Assembly (NCBI GenBank): GCA_900470095.1
Contig: UBZM01000019.1
Span: forward strand, 28,939 to 92,938
Reading direction: 5' to 3'
Length of the DNA stretch: 64,000 nt
Source: Hyphomicrobiales bacterium
Lineage (GTDB): Bacteria; Pseudomonadota; Alphaproteobacteria; Rhizobiales; Beijerinckiaceae
Shown here: piece by piece, positions 35,745 through 44,128 of the stretch
Layout of the letters: each line of letters starts with the position of its first letter
Position numbering within the stretch: the stretch's first letter is position 1
The notes under the pieces: generated by a model
The model's input: only the letters and a program-made list of their open reading frames with translations
Database searches by the model: none
What the model was told of the DNA's origin: nothing
Program-made: the position numbers and the translations under genes

Positions 35745-36671
35745 TCAGCGCACTGGCAGCAGGTATTTCAAGCCCTGCGTGAAGCCACGCGGCGCGACGG
35801 TGACGTGATCCTCGTCGTTCAGGACCGCTGACTTCAGCTTCAGGCTCGGGTACTTGCGGCCCTGCAACGCCGTCTCCAGAGCCCGGTTGTCGGCGACCAT
35901 GTCTACCGTCTGGTTGTAGCGCCGATCGGCTTTATGCAGGGCCTCATAGGCACCGACATAAAGATAGACATTCGCCGTCAGGTCCTGGTTCTGCGTGGCG
36001 TAGCTCGCTTCGAGCTTCAAGGCATGCCGCTTGTCGTACCAGAGAGACGGGCTGCCGAGGATATAGCCGTTGAATAGGCCGGGCTCGGTGAAAAGGATCT
36101 GTGTCCCAAGCAGGGCGCCGTAGGAGTGGCCGAGAAAGAGTGCTCTGGCAGGGTCGGCCCGGTAGCGAGCGGTGATGAATGGCTTTACCTGATCGCGCAG
36201 ATATCTCTGATAGGCGCGCGCCTGACCATGGATCGCATTGGCTGGTGCGGTGCTTGGACCGTTCGATGTCGGAGTATAGTCACGCTGGCGGCTGACCATG
36301 CCGTCCTCGCCCTTCCCGTAGGACAGGCCGACAAGGATGAATTCCTCAATCTTGGGCCCTTCGACGTTCAGGCGGCGCCCTATCTGCCGGATGATCGGGA
36401 AGGCGTAGTCTGCGTCGGTAACATAGAGCACGGGGTAGCGCCGCTGCGGCTGCTTCGCATAGGACGGCGGCAAAGCGACGAAGACCTGGTAGTCGCGGCC
36501 CGAGACCGGGTCGGGCACGTCCCATACCTCGCTGCCGACGATCTCGTATGGGCGCCCCTCGCCAGGCTGGGCCTTTGGAGCCGATTGGGCCTGGGCGTGC
36601 AGCGGACCGCTGGAGATGCCGATGCCGGCGATGAGGGCAATCAGCAGGGCATTCAGAAAACGTCGTTGCAC
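35745..36671 (-). CDS. Secreted esterase (enterochelin esterase/esterase D-like)
   Basis: The 308-residue protein has a signal peptide (cleavage near LHA-QA, residue 26) and the putative-esterase alpha/beta fold. It shows YPVLYVTDADYAF, an oxyanion region FILVGLSYGKGEDGM, nucleophile GHSYGALLG and a C-terminal acidic/His end (NDEDHVTVAPRGFTQGLKYL). Such enzymes cleave siderophore trilactones or other esters. No siderophore genes are nearby, so the substrate is open. Confidence 0.88.
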   Translation of the reverse strand: MQRRFLNALLIALIAGIGISSGPLHAQAQSAPKAQPGEGRPYEIVGSEVWDVPDPVSGRDYQVFVALPPSYAKQPQRRYPVLYVTDADYAFPIIRQIGRRLNVEGPKIEEFILVGLSYGKGEDGMVSRQRDYTPTSNGPSTAPANAIHGQARAYQRYLRDQVKPFITARYRADPARALFLGHSYGALLGTQILFTEPGLFNGYILGSPSLWYDKRHALKLEASYATQNQDLTANVYLYVGAYEALHKADRRYNQTVDMVADNRALETALQGRKYPSLKLKSAVLNDEDHVTVAPRGFTQGLKYLLPVR

Positions 36672-36876
36672 GTGAAGTCTCCGCCGGCGACCACCGGTCT
36701 CAGCTCATGGGGTTATGAGGTTGGCCGACTGTTAGTGGCGCGCTCGCGCAACAATGAGGCTCACATTCCTGCGATTGGATTCGCATTTAAGAAAACATGA
36801 ATCGAGCGCCTGCCGTGGGAGTGTTTCAGCTACGCCAGGATCAGATGAGCAGAATCCGCAACGGGTCGACCTTGCC

Positions 36877-36963
36877 TCAGATCGGCAGCAGGGCGTCGGG
36901 CTTCACATTCGACATCGATGCATAGGTGTGGGTCAGCGACATCTCGGCCATTCTCGCCTCACG
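36877..36963 (-). pseudogene. Fragment of an Lrp/AsnC regulator 3' end
   Basis: The fragment reads ARMAEMSL-THTYASMSNVKPDALLPI-stop. It matches the end of the intact Lrp at 39812-40285, except that the 17 residues between AEMSL and THTYAS (FQDFLERVILPLPGVRE) are deleted. It has no start or DNA-binding domain. Confidence 0.85.
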
Positions 36964-36965
36964 AG

Positions 36966-37213
36966 ATAATCGAAGCGCCCTGGTATTTCCGGAAGCACGA
37001 GGACGAGGTCTTCTTCGTCCACAAGGGCCGGCTGTTGATGCGGTTCCGGGACCGCGACGAGCTCGTCGAGGAGGGCGAGTTCATCGTCGTGCTGCATGGC
37101 TGCCAGCCGCGCCGGAGGGCGCCTGCGAGGTGGTGCTGCTCGAGCTCGGCGCTACGCCAGCCGCCGGCAGCGCGGAGGACGGCCTGGCCCATGCCGGGCT
37201 CTTCCACACCTGA
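36966..37213 (+). pseudogene. Duplicated cupin fragment with frameshift
   Basis: About 250 bases match the cupin part and 3' end of the gene at 34604-35659 at high identity (KHEDEVFFVHKGRLLMRFRD, then after a phase change ACEVVLLELGATPAAGSAED to the same HT-stop). A deletion after VVLHG shifts the frame. It joins the Lrp fragment directly, so the region is a chimera of gene ends. Confidence 0.9.
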
Positions 37214-37283
37214 TGCGCGAGCCCGGCGCTATCGCCTCCCTGCCCTACGCAGGGCCCCGCCACATGCGCTAGGCTTCCGCCTC

Positions 37284-37760
37284 ATGGACCTGCCCGATCT
37301 CCCGCCTGACTACGTGTTTCCGCGCTTGCCCCGGACCCGGGAGGCCAGCGACTTCGCCTTCGAGGCCAAGCGCGCAGCGATGGGGCCTCATATCCGTCGC
37401 CGCTGGCCCTGGGATGAGGCATTCCAGCGGGACTTGCACCAGCGTCATTTCGAGGACAAGGCATTCTTCCTGATCAGGCGCGCCGGTCAGTCGATCGGGA
37501 CGCTGTCCCTGATGGTGATGCCGGACCATGTCCGGTTTGGAGAATTCTATCTCCTCCCGGATTTTCACGGACAGGGGTCGGGCACGGCCATTCTGCGCCA
37601 TTGCCTTGCGCTCGCCGACGAGCTTGCCCTGCCCGTGCGGCTGGAACACCTGCACTGGAATCCGGTTCGTTCGCTCTACCTCAGGCATGGCTTTGTGGAG
37701 GGCGGGCGTTCGGAGACCCATTGTTTCCTGGAGCGCCCGGTTGCGTTGAGCCCCGCCTGA
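37284..37760 (+). CDS. GNAT family N-acetyltransferase
   Basis: The 158-residue acetyltransferase has the usual order. The N-terminal strands are DFAFEAKRAAMGPHIRRRWP, then IGTLSLMVMPDHVRFGEFYL, the acetyl-CoA loop FHGQGSGTAILRHCLALADE and the C-terminal strand VRSLYLRHGFVEGGRSETHC. The acceptor is unknown. A partial copy is at 30584-30823. The gene is intact although it is embedded among pseudogenes. Confidence 0.9.
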   Translation: MDLPDLPPDYVFPRLPRTREASDFAFEAKRAAMGPHIRRRWPWDEAFQRDLHQRHFEDKAFFLIRRAGQSIGTLSLMVMPDHVRFGEFYLLPDFHGQGSGTAILRHCLALADELALPVRLEHLHWNPVRSLYLRHGFVEGGRSETHCFLERPVALSPA

Positions 37761-37763
37761 TTC

Positions 37764-37962
37764 CGGGTTCGGCCTCGCCAGCGGTGGATGCTTTTGCGGC
37801 AGGCCGGACCGCGCGCGCCTTCACACGGCCCGCCGCCCCGGCTCAAGGGCAGCTTCCACGGAAGCTGCGGCATTACCCCCCGCCTCGTTCTGTCCTTCCG
37901 GCTCGCCGGAGCCTTGCCCATGAGCAGACGTTCCGAAGGTCGTAGGAGAGGTGGGGAGCGGA
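37764..37962 (+). repeat. Dispersed intergenic repeat family 1, copy C
   Basis: Blocks GCAGGCCGGACCGCGC (near 37799), CCTTCCGGCTCGCCGGAGCC (near 37895) and GAGCAGACGTTCCGAAGGTC (near 37922) match copies A, B and D. Confidence 0.8.
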
Positions 37963-38023
37963 CACCAATTGGGATGCTATCATCAGCGCATGACAACGCG
38001 GGCAGTTTTGGTAGGAAGGACCT

Positions 38024-38353
38024 ATGAGCGATGACCTAGATGTTCCGCCACGGGACGAGCAGCAGGCTGCGCGACTTATTTCAGCGACCGTGTTGATCGG
38101 GCTGACTTGGCTTAACGGTGACGGCGCTCCCGAGCACGAGCAGATGTTCGGTGTCATCAAGACCACCGATGCTCGACGGGGCTTCGAGATCGCCTTGAAG
38201 GGCACGCGGGCGGGCGACACCTATTGGCTTCCACCAGACACACGGAATTTCCAGGCTGCGCCTCCGGGTGAGTACCGGCTCAAAAGCACAGGCGAAGTCG
38301 TTAGCAATCCCGATTTCACTTCGACATGGAGCATCAACTCTCCATCAAACTGA
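38024..38353 (+). CDS. Orphan protein of unknown function
   Basis: The 109-residue protein has no signal peptide or membrane helix. The second half is rich in Pro, Tyr and Trp (YWLPPDTRNFQAAPPGEYRL, then a VVSNPDFTSTWSI end). GGAAGGA lies 4 bases before the ATG. It is the first of four small plus-strand genes with lower G+C than the flanks. I recognise no family; an immunity or accessory role is possible but unsupported. Confidence 0.7.
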   Translation: MSDDLDVPPRDEQQAARLISATVLIGLTWLNGDGAPEHEQMFGVIKTTDARRGFEIALKGTRAGDTYWLPPDTRNFQAAPPGEYRLKSTGEVVSNPDFTSTWSINSPSN

Positions 38354-38409
38354 TGTCCGCATCGGGAAGCGGCTATTGACGACGAAACCAGAGATCATGG
38401 CATCGGCGC

Positions 38410-38799
38410 ATGCGCCCTCCTCTATTGATGCTGCTGATTTTGCTCACGCTTTCGGGATGCTCCGGGAACTGCACGAGCACGATTGTTGACCAAGTTGTTG
38501 CTCCAGGAGGCCGTCTTGCTGCCGTTCTGTTCCAGCGAGATCGTGGAGCGACAACAGGATTTTCGACACAGGTTTCGATAATCCAACCCGAGGATAAGCC
38601 GGACCGAACCGGGAACGTGTTCGTCGCCGACGACAATCACGGCGCTGCTTCAACAGCCAACTGGGGCGGGCCATTGGCGGAGACGAAGTGGCTTACGCCC
38701 AACCATCTTCTTGTCCACTATGCCCAAAATTCACGTGTCTTCGAGCAGAACGATCAAGTTTCTGAGGTTCGAATGACCTACGAGCCGATCGCCCGCTGA
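38410..38799 (+). CDS. Putative lipoprotein
   Basis: The 129-residue protein begins with a lipoprotein signal (MRPPLLMLLILLTLSGC, lipobox LSGC with Cys at 17). A beta-rich mature domain follows (GGRLAAVLFQRDRGATTGFS, WLTPNHLLVHYAQNSRVF). Membrane attachment is therefore likely. Function is unknown. The gap to the previous gene is 56 bases. Confidence 0.75.
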   Translation: MRPPLLMLLILLTLSGCSGNCTSTIVDQVVAPGGRLAAVLFQRDRGATTGFSTQVSIIQPEDKPDRTGNVFVADDNHGAASTANWGGPLAETKWLTPNHLLVHYAQNSRVFEQNDQVSEVRMTYEPIAR

Positions 38800-38827
38800 T
38801 AGGACCACAACGGGTAGGAGGCGGACA

Positions 38828-39151
38828 TTGCGGCTCGTGTCGCTGACGCGCTACGTTCGGCAGATGAGAACAGACCTGCTCATTGACGGCATGCTTTCCG
38901 GCACTGGCATTCGAGATGCAGTCGAAGGCGGATATGTCGAGCCGGCTGCTGTCGGGCTATCCGTCTCATTGGTGGCCGAAATAGCAGCTTGGAAACGGAA
39001 ATATGGGAAAGCCCATTTTGCTGGGTTTCCCGCACATGCAGTCGCTGCCTTGGATGAGGAGGGTCTTGCCCTTGCATCCCGAGCGCGAGCCGAGCTTGGC
39101 GACAAGAATGTGGGATATTTCTCAGACGGACGAATGGAACGGTTGACCTAA
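38828..39151 (+). CDS. Orphan protein of unknown function, TTG start
   Basis: The 107-residue protein is mostly helical (VGLSVSLVAEIAAWKRKYGK, ALDEEGLALASRARAELGDK). The TTG at 38828 is chosen because TAGGAGG lies 6 bases upstream. The first ATG (38864) has no such site. The family is not recognised. The gene follows the lipoprotein by 28 bases, so co-transcription is likely. Confidence 0.65.
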   Translation: MRLVSLTRYVRQMRTDLLIDGMLSGTGIRDAVEGGYVEPAAVGLSVSLVAEIAAWKRKYGKAHFAGFPAHAVAALDEEGLALASRARAELGDKNVGYFSDGRMERLT

Positions 39152-39302
39152 TGTCGGCGGACTCGATGTGGCTTCCATCATCCATCGAGCAATGATGAAG
39201 CGATAGGCAAGTGCCCGCCAAAGGTCGGGAGCCATAGCCAGTCCAACAACAATTTCCGCTTAGTCTGAGCGTTCAAGAGTCCACGCACCGGATAGTCATT
39301 CG

Positions 39303-39608
39303 ATGGCACTCGAGCATTTTCCGCTAGACTCTTGGCCGGAGCACATCCGAGCGGTTTTTGCCGAATTAGGGAAGGTTATGAAGTCGGATCGGCTCTATCC
39401 TGAGTCTCTGACGCATGTTCCAGCAGGGGAAGGCGCCATTCTTCCCAATCACCGTGTCGAGGTTACCCACATTCCGGGCTCTCGCCTTGGGAGGCGTAAG
39501 GGTCGGTACGCTATCCAAATTAAAGGTCCGGTATATGCTGGCAGCTGGGGGTTCGCCTCCGGCGCGTTGGAAAAGCTAGCGCTTCAGTCGCGCCGAGCGA
39601 GCCCGTAG
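39303..39608 (+). CDS. Orphan protein of unknown function
   Basis: The 101-residue cytoplasmic protein has a Trp/His-rich start (MALEHFPLDSWPEHIRAVF) and a basic centre (PGSRLGRRKGRYAIQIKGPV). No ribosome-binding site is obvious. I do not recognise it. It is the last of the four small genes of the 38.0-39.6 kb cluster. Confidence 0.55.
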   Translation: MALEHFPLDSWPEHIRAVFAELGKVMKSDRLYPESLTHVPAGEGAILPNHRVEVTHIPGSRLGRRKGRYAIQIKGPVYAGSWGFASGALEKLALQSRRASP

Positions 39609-39811
39609 TTTCGGCTTCGAGTCGGTTCCCGCCCCGCTGCTTGATGTCTCCTAAGGGTCGATCTTGCCCTTCGATCCCGGCTCGCAAGCTGACGTCTCAT
39701 CAGGCGGCAGCCCGCGATAGTCCGGACCTGGCAGATCAAGGACCAAGCCGAACATCGTCGCAGAAATCCGATCCGAAATCGTCGCTCAACCCTGTGCCTT
39801 GCGCCGCCGCC

Positions 39812-40285
39812 TCAGATCGGCAACAGGGCGTCGGGCTTCACATCCGACACCGATGCGTAGGTATGGGTTTCCCTGACTCCGGGCAGAGGCAGGATCACCC
39901 GTTCCAGAAAGTCCTGGAACAGCGACATCTCGGCAATTCTCGCTTTCACCAAATAGTCGAAGCCGCCGATGACCATGTGGCATTCCAGGACTTCCGGCGC
40001 CTGCGAGATCGCCTGCGAAAAGCGCTCGAAGATATGCGGGGCGGTGTGGTCGAGGCGGACCTGGATGAAGACCACGGTTCCCCGGCCGATCTTCTGCGGA
40101 TCGAGGATCGCTCTGACCGCCCTGACATAGCCCTCGCGGAACAGGCGCTTGACGCGCTGGCTGGTGCCGGTCGGTGACAGGCCGACCCGGTTCGCCAGTT
40201 CGAGCGTGGTGCGGCGGCCGTCCTCTTGAAGCAGCCTCAGCAGCGTGCGGTCGATCGTGTCGAGATCGGCGATTTCATGTTTCAC
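39812..40285 (-). CDS. Lrp/AsnC family transcriptional regulator
   Basis: The 157-residue regulator has an N-terminal helix-turn-helix (residues 8-60, DTIDRTLLRLLQEDGRRTTL, GLSPTGTSQRVKRLFREGYV) and a C-terminal RAM ligand domain (about 70-150, FIQVRLDHTAP, VLECHMVIGGFDYLVKARIA). It faces an EamA exporter gene, a common pairing in which the regulator responds to an amino acid. A truncated copy of its 3' end is at 36877. Confidence 0.94.
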   Translation of the reverse strand: MKHEIADLDTIDRTLLRLLQEDGRRTTLELANRVGLSPTGTSQRVKRLFREGYVRAVRAILDPQKIGRGTVVFIQVRLDHTAPHIFERFSQAISQAPEVLECHMVIGGFDYLVKARIAEMSLFQDFLERVILPLPGVRETHTYASVSDVKPDALLPI

Positions 40286-40434
40286 GCTGGATTGCCCCAG
40301 ATCAAGTGAATCTCACGTCAAGTCTGCGGAATGAGCATATTCAGCCACGCAGAACCCGACAATAGGCTGTGATTGTTGCAACACGGCCCAGTCGCGCGCC
40401 CACCCGTGGCCGGACCGGCCCCATGGAGGCCGGC

Positions 40435-41352
40435 ATGCGCGATGCGATGTACGGAGAGGACGCCGGCAGCAAGCGGCTGGCGATCCTGGCGGGTGCGGCC
40501 TTCGTCGCGATCACCACCCTCCAGTTCGTCGCCGCCCGCTTCAGCCTGCGCGAGCATCTGACGGCGGCCGATATCGTGGGTTTGCGCTTTGCCGGCGCAG
40601 CCATCGTCTTCCTGCCCGTGCTCTGGAAGAGAGGTACCGGAAAGCTGAAGGCACTCGGCTGGCGGAAGGCCGGGCTGCTGGCGCTGCTGGCGGGGCTGCC
40701 CTATCCGCTCATCATCAATCAGGGGCTGACCCTGGCGCCGGCCGCCCATGCCGCCGCGCTCTCTCCCGCCTCCATCGTCTTCTTCTCGTTCCTGTTCTCG
40801 CGCATCGCGTTCAAGGAAACGGTTTCCCGCGCGCGCCTGATCGGCATCGGCGCGATCATCGCCGGGCTCGTGCTGTTCGTCTTCGGCGCGGGTATCGGCG
40901 CAAGCGACACCTGGCGCGGCGACCTGCTCTTTGCCGGCTCAGGGATCATGTTCTCGGCCTATGCGGTGCTGGCGCGGCTCTGGTCGGTCGACGCGGTGAC
41001 GGCGACGATCGCCGTCGTGCTCCTCTCCTGCCTGCCGCTGCCCCTGCTGCACGCCCTGGCGCCGAGCGGATTTCGGGCCGCCTCGCCGGCCGAGATCGCC
41101 ACGCAATTCGTGATCCAGGGCTTCCTGGCCGGGGCGGCTGCGATCGTCCTCTATACCTATGTGGTTCGCCGGCTCGGCCCGCAACCGGCTTCGCTATTCA
41201 TGCCCTGCATCCCGGTGACGACAGTTCTGATCGGCATGGTGGTGCTCGGCGAAATCCCGACGCAGCCGCAGCTCGCCGCAATCGCCGTCATCACCTTTGG
41301 AATGGTCTTCCCGATCGTGCGGGAAGCCCAGGTCTTGCGACGATATCGCTGA
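40435..41352 (+). CDS. EamA/DMT family transporter
   Basis: The 305-residue membrane protein has ten predicted helices in two EamA repeats (VGLRFAGAAIVFLPVLWKRG in the first, ASLFMPCIPVTTVLIGMVVL and a final helix ending REAQVLRRYR in the second). Such proteins export amino acids or metabolites. The ATG at 40435 has GGAGG 5 bases upstream; an earlier ATG at 40423 contains that site and is less likely. It is divergent from the Lrp gene. Confidence 0.92.
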   Translation: MRDAMYGEDAGSKRLAILAGAAFVAITTLQFVAARFSLREHLTAADIVGLRFAGAAIVFLPVLWKRGTGKLKALGWRKAGLLALLAGLPYPLIINQGLTLAPAAHAAALSPASIVFFSFLFSRIAFKETVSRARLIGIGAIIAGLVLFVFGAGIGASDTWRGDLLFAGSGIMFSAYAVLARLWSVDAVTATIAVVLLSCLPLPLLHALAPSGFRAASPAEIATQFVIQGFLAGAAAIVLYTYVVRRLGPQPASLFMPCIPVTTVLIGMVVLGEIPTQPQLAAIAVITFGMVFPIVREAQVLRRYR

Positions 41353-41473
41353 TGCTGAGCGGTCCGGGAGATGTCTGCCACGCACAGCGGCCGGGGCCGT
41401 CCTGCCGAGATCGGCTTGGGATCTGCCTGACGATATACGGGCCCGACCCGGGCCCGTTCCAGAGCTTGCGATC

Positions 41474-41737
41474 CTATGCCGGGACTTCGCCATTCCCGGA
41501 TTTCACTGAGACCCGGCGGCAGGCGCTGCGCGTGAAGCGCTCGATCTCGGCCAGAGCCGCATCCAGGCTGGGGAAGGGACCATGCTTCATGGCCTTCATC
41601 GTCTCCTGCGCCTGGCCCGCGGTGACAAGCCGGAACTCGCCCGCGGGATTTTCGGTGATTTCGCCCATCGGCCGGCCGAGCAGGTCGCTCAGCAGCCAGA
41701 CGGCGTCATCGGGGCTCTGGGTCACGGTGATGTCCAC
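41474..41737 (-). CDS. Small hypothetical protein
   Basis: The 87-residue soluble protein has the pattern PDDAVWLLSDLLGRPMGEIT, FRLVTAGQAQETMKAMKHGP and LDAALAEIERFTRSACRR. The last part is probably a helix. I do not know its family. It is one of four small minus-strand genes (41474-42519) that may be one transcription unit. Confidence 0.7.
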   Translation of the reverse strand: MDITVTQSPDDAVWLLSDLLGRPMGEITENPAGEFRLVTAGQAQETMKAMKHGPFPSLDAALAEIERFTRSACRRVSVKSGNGEVPA

Positions 41738-41773
41738 GAAGCACTCACTCTGATCGGGATGCCGATCGCCCCT

Positions 41774-42004
41774 TCAAGCGGAGGCCGACCGGCGCTTCTT
41801 CGGCTTCGGCGGCTCGGCTGCGAGGAGTTCGCGGTCCAGCGCCTCCTTGGCCAACCGCTCCGCCTTCAGCCTCGCGGTCTTTGCCTCGCGCGCCTGGATG
41901 GCGCTCTCCTCTTCGGAGATGATCCGGTTGCGCACCGATGACTGGGTCTGCGTCCTCAAGAACGCATTATCGGCATTGGCCAGCAGCTTTGAACGATCGG
42001 ACAT
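41774..42004 (-). CDS. Small basic coiled-coil protein
   Basis: The 76-residue protein is highly charged and helical (IISEEESAIQAREAKTARLK) with a Pro/Lys-rich end (EPPKPKKRRSASA). It could bind nucleic acid, but this is only composition. No family is recognised. Confidence 0.7.
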   Translation of the reverse strand: MSDRSKLLANADNAFLRTQTQSSVRNRIISEEESAIQAREAKTARLKAERLAKEALDRELLAAEPPKPKKRRSASA

Positions 42005-42015
42005 CGGTTTCCCCT

Positions 42016-42228
42016 TTAGATTTTCGTGGCGGCGCCGCCATTCCCGACGATCTCGTGATGCCCGATCACGCGCTCGCGGCCATCGGGCCCGCGCACCCGA
42101 TATTGCTCCTCGGCATTGTCGCGAGCGGGCATGACGCGCAGAACCTCGAACGGACCTGGCCGCGGCTGATTGATCATGTCGTTGGTGAGGCTGAGGAGAT
42201 CCCCTGCCTTGTAGGCTATCGTGGTCAT
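42016..42228 (-). CDS. Small hypothetical protein
   Basis: The 70-residue protein has an SH3-like beta pattern (YKAGDLLSLTNDMINQPRPG, FEVLRVMPARDNAEEQYRVR). The start lies 27 bases from the DUF1488 gene end and the stop 11 bases from the next start, consistent with one operon. Confidence 0.7.
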   Translation of the reverse strand: MTTIAYKAGDLLSLTNDMINQPRPGPFEVLRVMPARDNAEEQYRVRGPDGRERVIGHHEIVGNGGAATKI

Positions 42229-42255
42229 GTCTTCATTGTCCTTGGGGCGGGGGCG

Positions 42256-42519
42256 TCAAAAGCTCTCCGCCGTCAGCCGGTGATAGCCGCCGCGATGCCG
42301 GGAATAGGCGGAGCGGGCGGCCTGGTAAATCGTGTCGCGGTTCTGGTCGAAGACGGCGAGAACCGCCGCCTCGACATCGCCCGCACTCGGGCTGAGCTTG
42401 TGCAAGGCCGCGAAATCGACCTGGAAGGTGATTTCCAGCGATGCGTCGGAGCCCCAGAAGCTGACACAGGAGCGCCCTGCATCGAAGCGACGGACGGGAT
42501 TGGGAAAATTGAGGGCCAT
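42256..42519 (-). CDS. DUF1488 family protein
   Basis: The 87-residue protein matches the DUF1488 pattern: an N-terminal NPVRRFDAGRSCVSFWGSDA, EITFQVDFAALHKL and a C-terminal helix VLAVFDQNRDTIYQAARSAY followed by YHRLTAESF. The fold is small alpha/beta and the function is unknown. It leads the small minus-strand gene group. Confidence 0.8.
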   Translation of the reverse strand: MALNFPNPVRRFDAGRSCVSFWGSDASLEITFQVDFAALHKLSPSAGDVEAAVLAVFDQNRDTIYQAARSAYSRHRGGYHRLTAESF

Positions 42520-42936
42520 CGTTAGCGTCCTCCCGGTCGCGTCGGCGCAAAGCGGCCCGCGGCGCCATCCGCAGGGGAACTGGAATGCCCGGATACCGTG
42601 CGGCTTCGGAGGTCAGGACTGCGGCCGTTCAGCCGCCCGCGACGCGCATGGGCGCCGCGACGGGTCTCGCTTTGCAGGGACAAGCCAGCCATTTTCTCAC
42701 ATGCGGCCACGCCGGAACAGATCAACCGCAAAGCGGCTCGTTCTCGGCGACCGTGTTTTGCACATGGGGAACCGCAGCACGTTTTGTAAGGTTGGCGCAA
42801 GAATAAACCGGGCCCGCAGCCGCGCCGCCCCCTGCCCTCACCGGGCGGACAGCCTGAATCGGGACGGGATTGAAGGCTGCCCACCGCTTGCCCCGCCTTT
42901 CGCGTCGCCGCGGCCTATGCCCCCGTGCCTGCTCCG
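42520..42936. other. Intergenic with a copy of repeat family 2
   Basis: No gene supported. Bases 42663-42736 resemble 48497-48570 in the same orientation: ggtctcgc at the left, ATGCGGCCACGC in the middle and ACAGATCAA near the right end. Over the last 36 bases 30 are identical. Confidence 0.6.
42663..42736 (+). repeat. Dispersed repeat family 2, copy 1
   Basis: It aligns with 48497-48570 without gaps. The core is atgcggccacgc followed by acagatcaa and gcgg. Both copies lie in intergenic DNA near the end of a gene cluster. Confidence 0.65.
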
Positions 42937-44121
42937 TCACTCGGCGAGCGCGGCCCTCACAAGGGCGGCCAACCGTTCGTAATCGGCCTCCTCGTTATAG
43001 GCCTGGGCCGAAAGACGCAGCCACATCCCATTGGCGAGAGCGGAGACCGGCGCGTCGCAGCCCCTGGCCTCGAAGCGCCGTCGGATCGCCAACGCCCCCT
43101 CCGCACTCGCCTCGCCGTGCACGGGAAGGCGCACGAGCCGCATCGCCCGCGCGAGCTCGGGCCCGGCGCCGGTTTGCGTGCCGAGCGCCGCTGCGAGGAT
43201 ATCAGCGCCGCGGCCCGCGAGATCCGCATTGCGCGCCCGCAGGGCAGCGCCACCGAGATCGCGGTGAAAGGCGAGCGCAGCCGTCACGGCCAGAAAGGCA
43301 CTGGGGTCGCGCGTGCCCGTCCAGTCGAACTCCGCAAGATAGCCGCCACCGAAACCATGCGAGATCGTCAGCGGATGGATCGCTGCCTGGCGATCCGGCC
43401 GGGTCCAGAGGAAGGCGCAGCCCTTCGGGGCCATCAGCCATTTGTGGCAATTGCCGACATACCAGTCGGCATCGAGTGCCTGGAGATCGAGCGCGATCTG
43501 GCCCGGCGCATGGGCTCCATCGACAAGGACCGGCACGCCTGCCGCGTGACAGACCGCGATCAGCTCCACCATCGGCAGCAGGAGCGCGCTGGACGAGGTG
43601 ATATGGTCGAGCACCGCGATGCGCGTGCGTGGCGTGATGGCGGCCGCGACGGCCGCGACGATTTGCGTGGCATCGGGCTGCGGAAACGCAATCGGCGCCT
43701 CCACGATGCGGGCTCCGGTCCGCTCGGCGAGGTAGTGAACCGTGTTGCGCACCGCGCCATAGGCGTGGCTCAGGATCAGGATCTCGTCATCCGGCGCGAA
43801 GTCGAGCGAGCGCAGGACGGCGTTGCAGCCACTGGTGGCATTGTCGACGAAGACGAGGTCCTCGCCCTTCGCGCCGAGAAAATCCGCCAGCGCGTCCGCC
43901 GCATGCCGCAGGGCCGCAGGCAAGACCGAGCGCATGAAGAGCGAAGGCTGGCTCTCCATTTCCCGGCGCCACGCGTCCTGGGCGGCGAGAACGGTTTTGG
44001 GCGTGGCGCCATAGGCACCGTGATTGACCGTCAGCTTGCTCCAGTCGAGCAACCATTCCCCGCGGATCGAGGCGCCGAGCTCGACAGGTTTGGGCGGGAC
44101 GGAGGTGGCGGTCGCGTTCAT
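42937..44121 (-). CDS. Class V PLP-dependent aminotransferase/epimerase-like enzyme
   Basis: The 394-residue fold-type I PLP enzyme is like isopenicillin-N epimerase and cysteine desulfurase relatives. It starts in the family style (LNHGAYG-type VNHGAYGATPKTVL). It carries the PLP-binding DHITSSSALLLPM and VLVDGAHAPGQIALDLQALD, and the Schiff-base Lys in WYVGNCHKWLMAPKGCAFLW. Substrate is unknown. It is the last gene of the LacI-controlled sugar ABC operon, 7 bases after the second permease, so it may process the imported compound, perhaps an amino sugar or amino acid derivative. Confidence 0.9.
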   Translation of the reverse strand: MNATATSVPPKPVELGASIRGEWLLDWSKLTVNHGAYGATPKTVLAAQDAWRREMESQPSLFMRSVLPAALRHAADALADFLGAKGEDLVFVDNATSGCNAVLRSLDFAPDDEILILSHAYGAVRNTVHYLAERTGARIVEAPIAFPQPDATQIVAAVAAAITPRTRIAVLDHITSSSALLLPMVELIAVCHAAGVPVLVDGAHAPGQIALDLQALDADWYVGNCHKWLMAPKGCAFLWTRPDRQAAIHPLTISHGFGGGYLAEFDWTGTRDPSAFLAVTAALAFHRDLGGAALRARNADLAGRGADILAAALGTQTGAGPELARAMRLVRLPVHGEASAEGALAIRRRFEARGCDAPVSALANGMWLRLSAQAYNEEADYERLAALVRAALAE

Positions 44122-44128
44122 TGCTTGC

